NCBI GenBank assembly: GCA_002762705.1
Contig: PCVE01000007.1
Span: 1 to 27,963 of the forward strand
Direction of reading: 5' to 3'
Length of the DNA stretch: 27,963 nucleotides
DNA from: Candidatus Woesearchaeota archaeon CG11_big_fil_rev_8_21_14_0_20_43_8
Lineage (GTDB): Archaea > Nanobdellota > Nanobdellia > Woesearchaeales > CG08-08-20-14
The notes under the pieces were generated by a model. That model was given only the letters and a program-made list of their open reading frames with translations, ran no database searches and was not told the DNA's origin. Shown here piece by piece: positions 22,940-27,963 of the stretch. The translations under genes and the position numbers were made by a program. Numbering within the stretch: position 1 is the stretch's first letter; each line of letters starts with the position of its first letter.

Positions 22940-22961
22940 ACCCCTTCGTTTCTCATGGAAC
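22940..22961 (-). other. ORB-like box 2
   Basis: On the minus strand GTTCCATGAGAAACGAAGGG is followed by GT. Compared with the ORB consensus as I recall it (TTCCAGTGGAAACGAAAGGGG), the TTCCA, GAAACGAA and G-tract parts agree. It is the best match in the window and is 89 bases from box 1, in the same orientation. Confidence 0.65.
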
Positions 22962-23046
22962 TATAATTTATTTTTTTCATTGTTATTTGTGATTTAAACG
23001 TTAGATAAGTGCTTTTTGATGATTTAAACTTTTTTTTATTTTTTTC

Positions 23047-23105
23047 ATTTATTTATTTATTTATTTATTTACTATATTGTAAATAATAATAATAATAATA
23101 ATAAT
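23047..23105. repeat. AT-rich simple repeats (ATTT)6 and (AAT)8, candidate duplex-unwinding element
   Basis: Six tandem ATTT units run from 23047 to 23070 and eight tandem AAT units from 23082 to 23105. Between them is the equally AT-rich ACTATATTGTA. With the T-runs just before 23047, this is the most AT-rich stretch in the window and sits between inverted ORB-like boxes. Confidence 0.85.
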
Positions 23106-23129
23106 GACCTAAGAAACTATTTAAATGAA

Positions 23130-23152
23130 GTTCCATCGGAAACCATGGTGTG
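23130..23152 (+). other. ORB-like box 3, inverted relative to boxes 1 and 2
   Basis: GTTCCATCGGAAACCATGGTG on the plus strand carries TTCCA and GGAAAC with a weaker G-rich end. Its orientation is opposite to boxes 1 and 2 and it lies on the other side of the AT-rich element, as expected for an origin. Confidence 0.5.
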
Positions 23153-23200
23153 ACACATACGTATTTTTTTCTCAGATGTCCAAGACACCCTATAAAAAGG

Positions 23201-23208
23201 TTTATATA
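23201..23208 (+). promoter_or_regulatory. TATA box of the SpoIIM-like gene
   Basis: TTTATATA lies about 32 bases before the ATG at 23237, preceded by TATAAAAAGG. A ten-base palindrome CTCCATGGAG (23209-23218) lies just downstream, where a repressor could bind. No ribosome binding site is seen, so the message is probably leaderless or nearly so. Confidence 0.5.
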
Positions 23209-23236
23209 CTCCATGGAGCAATTTTAATATTATAAA

Positions 23237-24103
23237 ATGGTACTAGAATCACTGCTAAATCCCATCAAAGCAGAGAAAAAACCAAGCTTGATGATTCTTT
23301 TTGGTTTCTTAGCTGTCTCAGTCTCTATATTGCTTGGATTATGGATATTTCGAGATCATGTGAGTCTTGTGATGGTTTTTTTGACTGTGATCGCTTGTGT
23401 GCCTATAATGTATAGCACCCTTAGATATGAAGAGATCAAAGATACTGAAATGAATATAAAAGAATCAACTCTTCTGACTGAACATTCAAAAGCGCTTGTG
23501 GCATTCATGTTCCTTTTTTTGGGATTTGTGCTTGCATTTGTCGCGTTCTATGTATTTTTGCCAAATAATCTTGTTACTGAAGTGTTCAGTATACAGACTA
23601 ATACAATAAGCAATATCAATGGCAATATGATAGCATCATCAACAGGTCATGTATCTTCTCATGTCACAATCTTTACAAGGATTTTTTTTAATAATCTGAA
23701 AGTCCTGATGTTCTGTCTATTATTCTCATTTTTTTATGGTGCAGGTGCTATTTTCATCTTGACATGGAATGCATCAGTGATAGGCGCATACATAGGTTCA
23801 TTTATAAGAGCTAATATCGCAAAATATGCATCATCAGTCGGGTTGTTCAAAGTAGGAGCTTATTTCAAAGTGATATTTATTGGATTCACAAAATTAAGTT
23901 TCCATGGAATACCTGAGATTATGGCGTATTTTATAGGTGGCCTTGCTGGAGGGATAATATCTGTCGCAGTGATAAGACATGATTTCTCGACAAAGAAATT
24001 TGAAAAGATAATCCTTGATTCAGCAGATCTGATTTTGATATCTATTGCGATATTATTCATCGCAGCTATAATTGAAGTCTTTGTGACACCAGCGATATTC
24101 TAG
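23237..24103 (+). CDS. SpoIIM (stage II sporulation protein M) family membrane protein
   Basis: A 288-residue integral membrane protein. Hydrophobic segments lie at about 17-37, 41-60, 87-108, 152-175, 178-190, 226-246 and 262-284. The region FFNNLKVLMFCLLFSFFYGAGAIFILTWNASVIGAYIG and the later FHGIPEI segment match the SpoIIM/DUF95 family. In Bacillus SpoIIM is part of a peptidoglycan-remodelling complex. Archaea lack that substrate, and the function of archaeal members is unknown; a role in membrane or envelope organisation is a guess. A hydrophilic, Ser/Asn-rich loop (about 109-145) probably faces outside. It is transcribed away from the origin and ends convergently with the RPA-like gene, sharing the four bases CTAG. 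Confidence 0.85.
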   Translation: MVLESLLNPIKAEKKPSLMILFGFLAVSVSILLGLWIFRDHVSLVMVFLTVIACVPIMYSTLRYEEIKDTEMNIKESTLLTEHSKALVAFMFLFLGFVLAFVAFYVFLPNNLVTEVFSIQTNTISNINGNMIASSTGHVSSHVTIFTRIFFNNLKVLMFCLLFSFFYGAGAIFILTWNASVIGAYIGSFIRANIAKYASSVGLFKVGAYFKVIFIGFTKLSFHGIPEIMAYFIGGLAGGIISVAVIRHDFSTKKFEKIILDSADLILISIAILFIAAIIEVFVTPAIF

Positions 24104-24813
24104 CCAAGTATCTTTATTCTTCCAGCGCGGATCTCGAAAATCTCTCCTTCCTTTAGCAATTTTTCGATTATTTGTTCACCCTTTTCACCAAGTTCATCTA
24201 TCTTCTTTATGACACTCTCAGTAGGCGCTCCATCTTTGCTATCGAATTCTTTTATTATGGCAAGATATTTATCATAAGGATTCTCAGAAGGGTCATTTTC
24301 AAAATTCTCGAATATCTCTTCTGTATTTGATGCAATTTTTTTAGGAGTATCAAGAGATATCATCTCTATCTTTTCTGTTATCTCTTCGATCTTTTGATTC
24401 TCGAGTTCAAGCTGTCTATATTTCAACCATTCTCTTTTCTCTATCTTTCGGATTATCTCAGGAATTATATAGATCTCACTATTATATTCTCTTGGTTTTC
24501 CGATGATCATAGCAGCATCGCCTATTTCAAGATTATCCATCCTCTTTATATCAGAAGCATCAAATATCCTGATAGATATCTTGCTTGTCGAATCATCGAT
24601 GATCAAAGAAGCATGTGTGGGATCATCTTCTTTTTCTATGATGATTCCCATGATGTTTATTCTTGAGATTTTGAATCGCTCATCTATCAATAAAAAATTC
24701 GGTTCTGAATCTGATTTGAAATATTTGCCATCGCTTATCTTGCTCAATGGAAGTTTTATCGCTATTTGTCTTTTCATCTGTTCTTTTTGTTCCATTTCAT
24801 CCACCAGTATCAT
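24100..24813 (-). CDS. RPA-like OB-fold single-stranded DNA-binding protein
   Basis: A 237-residue protein. Residues about 35-125 look like an OB fold of the RPA/tRNA-anticodon type (FKISRINIMGIIIEKEDD, SLIIDDSTSKISIRIFD, EIGDAAMIIGKPREYNSEIYIIPEIIRKI). A charged, mostly helical linker follows (130-180). A C-terminal segment (TESVIKKIDELGEKGEQIIEKLLKEGEIFEIRAGRIKILG) has winged-helix character, as in RPA32. It is probably a single-stranded DNA-binding or replisome accessory factor. It directly follows mcm with an ATGA overlap (24810-24813), supporting a replication role. An alternative start at 24795 follows GGTGGATGAA, a fair ribosome binding site, and would shorten it by six residues. It could also be a divergent OB protein not equivalent to RPA. 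Confidence 0.78.
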   Translation of the reverse strand: MILVDEMEQKEQMKRQIAIKLPLSKISDGKYFKSDSEPNFLLIDERFKISRINIMGIIIEKEDDPTHASLIIDDSTSKISIRIFDASDIKRMDNLEIGDAAMIIGKPREYNSEIYIIPEIIRKIEKREWLKYRQLELENQKIEEITEKIEMISLDTPKKIASNTEEIFENFENDPSENPYDKYLAIIKEFDSKDGAPTESVIKKIDELGEKGEQIIEKLLKEGEIFEIRAGRIKILG

Positions 24814-26831
24814 ATCTTGCTTATGAATCCTCTTTTTGGTTCGAAGATATCTCCTGCTTTTTTCAATTTTTCGATAGCTTCAATCACCATGTCTTCAGAT
24901 ACACCTTTCTCTTTCGCAGCTTTTTCTATATCATCTATTTTTATAGTCTTGCTTCCGGTTGATTTCTCAAGTTCATTTATTATATTTTTGATGACAAATA
25001 TCTTGCCTCTCTCAGAAGCAGTCACACCTGAAGAGATCCTATCTATATCTATCTGGCCAGTCTCTGGATCTATACCTATCTGTGATAAGCAATAATGGAC
25101 AAGCCCTATAGATCTTTTTGCATCTCTTATTGTCACTTCTGGAGAGAGCCTGATTTTTGCAGAAGCCTCTGCGAGTCGTATAAGCGCTTCAAGCTGCCGT
25201 GCTGAGATAGGGATTGCCTTCATATTATTTTCATCTGATCCACCTGAATTTCGCATTTTAATATAATAACTTTTTATCTCTTCGATAGCTTTATCAGTCA
25301 ATACAGGATGACATTTCTGCCTTGCATATGATATATATTTTCGCAGAAGCTCTGTAGGTATCTCACCTTCCATATCAATATTTTTTTTATGCAGATCAAG
25401 GATAAAAGAAGCCATCATAGTATCTTTTTCCTTATCAGGAAGATCTCTGACAGGAAATATAAGATCAAATCTATTTATCAATGATGAAGGAAGATCTATC
25501 TGTTTTGCTATGATCTCATATGGATCAAATCTTCCAAATTTTGGATTGGCAGCAGCAAGCACAGTGGTCTCTGATCGTAATGTCGCCTGGATATTCGCTT
25601 TTGAGATAGTGACCGTCTGCTGTTCAAGAGCTTCGTGCATCGCACTCCTGTCTTCTTTGCTCATCTTATCAAGCTCATCAATCATACATATACCTTTATT
25701 TGCAAGAACTAATGCGCCAGCTTCAAGAGACCATCCTTTAAGAAATTCATCCTTCACTACTGCTGCTGTGAGTCCTGCGCCGCTGACTCCTTTGCCTGAT
25801 ACATATCTTGCTTTAGGTGCCACATAAGAGAGTCTCTTTAATAGCTGACTCTTACCTGAGCCAGGATCACCAATAAGAAGTATATGTATATCTCCTCGCC
25901 TTCTTACACCATCAGTCTTTTTCTTGCTGACTCCACTGAATAATTGCAATAATAATGCTTCTTTTACTCTTTCATGTCCGTAGATAGAAGGCGCAAGGGA
26001 AGTTGTCAGTTTCTCAAATATTCTTGGATCTGCCGAAAGTTCCTTTATCTTAATTTCTTCTTCAGTAATTATCTTGATCTGCGAATAATCTTCCTCAAGT
26101 GGTTCAAGATAATTTCCTTCCATTATCAAATCAAATTTGGTAGTCTTGTTTCCCTGGATTATGATGGGGATCTCTTTGATTATCCCCGCTATGGTTACTT
26201 TTGAGCCCGGATTTGTCTTTTTATCACTTATAGGACTCACAAGATCCTCTTGAAGGAGGATATTAAGTCGTTTTGGTTGGTCGCCTCCATCTAACATCTC
26301 TGGATTCTCTTCAAGCGCCATACCTTGTGCATCGACAAGATCTTTTGACAACAGACGGAATTTTCCTTTTCTACCACATCCGCAACGACTAGGTTCCCTG
26401 AAATTAGAATCTAATTGCAGCATAGGGATTATATTTCCACAGCTTGGACATTCAAATTTCGCGCTTGTAACAAGTGGTCTTACATCGGATTTCTGCTTTA
26501 CTACACCTTCAATCTTCAGGAATTTCCCTATATGTTTGCTTCTTATATCTCTTATACATATGGTTTCATTGTCTGAAAGCTTTGAGAATCTGATCCTAAA
26601 TTTTTTCGCTTCGAAAGGAAGGTCTATATGTTCTATAGAGATCTCACCAGCTTTTAATACTTCTGTTGGATTCTCAAGCAGGTTCTCTGCGAGTTCAGGG
26701 CTGAATTTAGTGAGTTTTCTGAAATCTATCACAAGAAATCTTTCTTCTTTTGTAGCTTTTGATAATAATTCTTCATAATATTCCGCTTCAAGGAATTCCT
26801 GAAAAGTCCTTATCTGTTCTGTAGTTTCCAT
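24810..26831 (-). CDS. mcm: Replicative helicase MCM
   Basis: A 673-residue minichromosome maintenance helicase. The N-terminal domain has a zinc site (C128, C131, C150, C152, with spacing C-x2-C and C-x-C). The AAA+ domain shows Walker A GDPGSGKS at 321-328, the SGKGVSGAGLTAAVVKD helix-2 insert, Walker B ICMIDELDKM at 381-390, sensor-1 AAANPKFGRFD, and the arginine-finger segment SLINRFDLIF. The C-terminal winged helix (about 610-673) ends in GDIFEPKRGFISKI. MCM forms a hexamer that unwinds DNA 3' to 5' at the fork. The start is supported by AGGAG about ten bases before the ATG. No intein is present. It forms an operon with the RPA-like gene and lies about 2 kb from the origin. Confidence 0.97.
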   Translation of the reverse strand: METTEQIRTFQEFLEAEYYEELLSKATKEERFLVIDFRKLTKFSPELAENLLENPTEVLKAGEISIEHIDLPFEAKKFRIRFSKLSDNETICIRDIRSKHIGKFLKIEGVVKQKSDVRPLVTSAKFECPSCGNIIPMLQLDSNFREPSRCGCGRKGKFRLLSKDLVDAQGMALEENPEMLDGGDQPKRLNILLQEDLVSPISDKKTNPGSKVTIAGIIKEIPIIIQGNKTTKFDLIMEGNYLEPLEEDYSQIKIITEEEIKIKELSADPRIFEKLTTSLAPSIYGHERVKEALLLQLFSGVSKKKTDGVRRRGDIHILLIGDPGSGKSQLLKRLSYVAPKARYVSGKGVSGAGLTAAVVKDEFLKGWSLEAGALVLANKGICMIDELDKMSKEDRSAMHEALEQQTVTISKANIQATLRSETTVLAAANPKFGRFDPYEIIAKQIDLPSSLINRFDLIFPVRDLPDKEKDTMMASFILDLHKKNIDMEGEIPTELLRKYISYARQKCHPVLTDKAIEEIKSYYIKMRNSGGSDENNMKAIPISARQLEALIRLAEASAKIRLSPEVTIRDAKRSIGLVHYCLSQIGIDPETGQIDIDRISSGVTASERGKIFVIKNIINELEKSTGSKTIKIDDIEKAAKEKGVSEDMVIEAIEKLKKAGDIFEPKRGFISKI

Positions 26832-26878
26832 TTTATAGCTACTCCTAATTATCCTGTAATGCTACCCCCAACCAAATT

Positions 26879-26899
26879 AATAAAAAACAGATCAAAAAA
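26879..26899 (-). terminator. T-rich tract after tbp
   Basis: Immediately after the tbp stop the minus strand reads TAATTTTTTGATCTGTTTTTT. Archaeal RNA polymerase terminates at such T-runs without a hairpin. The tract also lies in the 68-base gap before mcm, so it could partly separate the two genes. Confidence 0.4.
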
Positions 26900-27475
26900 T
26901 TATTTAACTTTATCAAGATTTGCTATGAGCATATCAAGTGCATTATGGACTCCGTCTTCACTTTTTGTTCCAGTGCAGACAATCTTGCCATTACTAAAAA
27001 GCAGGAATGTCGCTTTTGCTGCAGCGAGCTTATAGACAAGTCCAGGGAATTGTTCTGGTTCATATTCTGTGTTCTCAAGCTTCATCGCGAGTACGTTCAG
27101 ATTGAGATCTCTGCCGACACTGCCTGATGCGACAATATTCTGTATCTTGATGATAGGCTTTATAGTGATCTTTATCCCGATCTTCTCAAGGCTTTTGATG
27201 ATTTTTGCGATCGATTCCTCGACTTTCTGCATGGATCTGGCACCTGTACAGACTACTTTGCCAGAGCTGAAGATAAGGGCTGATGTCTTTGGTTCTCTTA
27301 TCCTGATGACGAGTCCAGGAAACTGCTCTGGGTTGTATTCAGTATTAGATAAGGTCGCAGCCATTTTTTCTAGAGGAATGTCATGTTCTAATGAAGTGGA
27401 AACAACAATGTTCACAACAGTGATATCTCGTTCTTTTTCTGGCGCTTTTTTAGCAACTTGATTTTTATCTGCCAT
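26900..27475 (-). CDS. tbp: TATA-box binding protein
   Basis: A 191-residue general transcription factor made of two direct repeats (about 17-95 and 108-187), each with the TBP signature NTEYxPEQFPGLV followed by a Phe/Ser-rich strand and GK(V/I)VCTG. It binds the TATA boxes noted throughout this window and recruits TFB and RNA polymerase. A short Lys/Ala/Glu N-terminal tail (MADKNQVAKKAPEKERD) precedes the saddle. The start at 27475 is chosen for its clear GGAGGT ribosome binding site at 27485-27490; the frame open to 27544 has no family similarity. Length is typical. It is transcribed toward mcm, divergent from the aIF2-beta gene. Confidence 0.96.
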   Translation of the reverse strand: MADKNQVAKKAPEKERDITVVNIVVSTSLEHDIPLEKMAATLSNTEYNPEQFPGLVIRIREPKTSALIFSSGKVVCTGARSMQKVEESIAKIIKSLEKIGIKITIKPIIKIQNIVASGSVGRDLNLNVLAMKLENTEYEPEQFPGLVYKLAAAKATFLLFSNGKIVCTGTKSEDGVHNALDMLIANLDKVK

Positions 27476-27646
27476 TTTTATATGACCTCCGTCGATTAAG
27501 ATCGGTTTTTTTATAAATGATTTATAAAGATATTGTATAATCATTTATAAATGCTTTGCTTTTTCTGGTCGAAAACACTATATCTTTTAAATATCAATGA
27601 ATATATAAATAATTTCGTTTTGGGATTTCTATAATCTAAAATATAT

Positions 27647-27669
27647 GCCTCCTTCATTTCTCATGGAAT
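27647..27669 (-). other. ORB-like box 4
   Basis: On the minus strand ATTCCATGAGAAATGAAGGA is followed by GGC. It shares TTCCATGAGAAA with box 2 at the origin and differs at one or two bases in the GAAACGAAGG part. Confidence 0.45.
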
Positions 27670-27730
27670 GGATGAAATCAAGCTTTAATTGGGCCTATAA
27701 TCAAGGAATAATCTATTTTGTTATGATATA

Positions 27731-27753
27731 CACCCCTTTATTTCTTATGGAAA
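27731..27753 (-). other. ORB-like box 5
   Basis: On the minus strand TTTCCATAAGAAATAAAGGG is followed by GTG. It keeps TTCCAT.AGAAA and the G-rich end of boxes 2 and 4, lies 84 bases from box 4 in the same orientation, and is 25 bases upstream of the aIF2-beta TATA box. Confidence 0.45.
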
Positions 27754-27810
27754 TATAAATCAGTGTTTAAAGGAAGATTTATAAATCGCCTATCATTTCC
27801 ATCTTCACTG

Positions 27811-27963
27811 ATGACAGATAATAAAGAATATGAAAAACTGTTGAAACAAGCATATGATAATATGCCTGAATCTGTGTTTGAAAAAGAACGATTTGAGATC
27901 CCAAAAGCGATGGGTCATCTTCAGGGAAATAAGACTGTGATAGCCAATTTTCTAAAGATCGTC
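27811..27963 (+). CDS. eif2b: Translation initiation factor aIF2 subunit beta, 5' part
   Basis: The first 51 codons are visible; the gene runs off the right edge. The N-terminal sequence (YEKLLKQAYDNMPESVF, then KERFEIPKAMGHLQGNKTVI) matches the start of archaeal aIF2-beta, where the pattern is YEELLxRAYxxLP...ERFEVP...QGNRTxIxNF. This subunit works with aIF2-alpha and -gamma to bring initiator Met-tRNA to the ribosome. The later part of the fold and its zinc ribbon are outside the window. The ATG at 27811 is about 30 bases after a TATA box with no ribosome binding site, consistent with a leaderless message. Confidence 0.9.
   Translation, partial: MTDNKEYEKLLKQAYDNMPESVFEKERFEIPKAMGHLQGNKTVIANFLKIV

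Larger units (their letters stand above)
22846..23236. other. Probable chromosomal replication origin (oriC)
   Basis: This 391-base gene-free region holds the hallmarks of an archaeal origin. ORB-like boxes are at 22851-22873 and 22940-22961 (minus orientation) and 23130-23152 (plus orientation). They flank a strongly AT-rich unwinding element at about 23021-23105, made of T-tracts, six ATTT units (23047-23070) and eight AAT units (23082-23105). In each box the TTCC half points toward the AT-rich element and the G-rich half outward, so the arrangement is a symmetric inverted one. GATTTAAAC occurs twice, 30 bases apart (22991 and 23021). The cdc6 TATA box (22877-22888) and the promoter of the plus-strand gene (TATA 23201-23208) sit at the two edges. 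The function is inferred from pattern and from the adjacent orc1/cdc6. Confidence 0.78.
27476..27810. promoter_or_regulatory. Divergent control region between tbp and the aIF2-beta gene, with two ORB-like boxes
   Basis: This 335-base region has no gene. For tbp it contains GGAGGT (27485-27490) and TATA candidates at 27519-27530 (TCTTTATAAATC) and 27506-27517. For the plus-strand gene, TTTATAAA at 27778-27785 is about 30 bases before the ATG at 27811. Between them are two sequences close to the origin's ORB boxes, at 27647-27669 and 27731-27753, both in the minus orientation. Nothing else stands out apart from a general AT-richness. Confidence 0.55.

Noticed and set aside
22846..22980. Longer N-terminus of Orc1/Cdc6 starting at 22980
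   Set aside because: The extra 45 residues do not resemble the family, cover two ORB-like boxes and the TATA box, and a good GGGTGA site precedes the ATG at 22845.
24830..24850. tRNA T-loop-like GGTTCGAA
   Set aside because: It lies inside the mcm coding sequence and has no acceptor or anticodon stems around it; no tRNA was found in the window.

Overview
The window is chromosomal DNA from an archaeon. The evidence is a family-D DNA polymerase (small and large subunits), Orc1/Cdc6, MCM, TATA-binding protein, the start of aIF2-beta, archaeal TATA boxes about 27-30 bases upstream of many ATG codons (leaderless mRNAs), and a few GGAGGT-type ribosome binding sites. PolD rules out typical Crenarchaeota. 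A SpoIIM-like membrane protein next to Orc1, HIT proteins without the catalytic histidine and a ribbon-helix-helix/nucleotidyltransferase fusion recall DPANN lineages such as Woesearchaeota or Pacearchaeota. That placement is an inference from memory. No rRNA, tRNA, CRISPR array, transposon or intein was found.

Region 1 (1-6026, minus strand): a tldE-tldD pair (metalloprotease), a small Lys-rich protein of unknown function, two overlapping HIT-domain genes, and an FAD/NAD(P)H oxidoreductase of the NADH oxidase/CoA-disulfide reductase type. Region 2 (6102-11443): hypF, diverging from the oxidoreductase through back-to-back promoters; a DNA-binding-domain/nucleotidyltransferase fusion on the minus strand; and, diverging from it, ugd plus a UDP-xylose synthase-like gene (UDP-glucose to UDP-glucuronate to UDP-xylose). 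Region 3 (11440-13844, minus): a two-gene 2-oxoacid:ferredoxin oxidoreductase whose beta subunit carries a fused gamma domain. Region 4 (13845-14328): no intact gene, with possible remains of a decayed one. Region 5 (14329-16557, plus): a tightly overlapping hypC-hypD-hypE operon. With hypF these supply most of the Fe(CN)2CO cofactor assembly of [NiFe] hydrogenase, but no hydrogenase, hypA or hypB is in the window.

Region 6 (16561-27963) is an information-processing cluster. It holds an orc1/cdc6-DP1-DP2 operon (minus), a probable replication origin (about 22846-23160), a SpoIIM-like gene (plus), an mcm-RPA-like operon (minus), tbp (minus) and the 5' end of the aIF2-beta gene (plus, cut by the window edge). 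The origin has an AT-rich unwinding element flanked by inverted ORB-like boxes. Two more ORB-like boxes lie between tbp and the aIF2-beta gene, and a weaker one near 3.4 kb.

The most notable items are the RHH-nucleotidyltransferase fusion with a degraded active site facing the ugd promoter across candidate operators, the two HIT proteins that lack the histidine nucleophile (one with an STI1-like tail), the ORB-marked origin with outlying ORB-like sites, and the beta-gamma fused oxidoreductase subunit.
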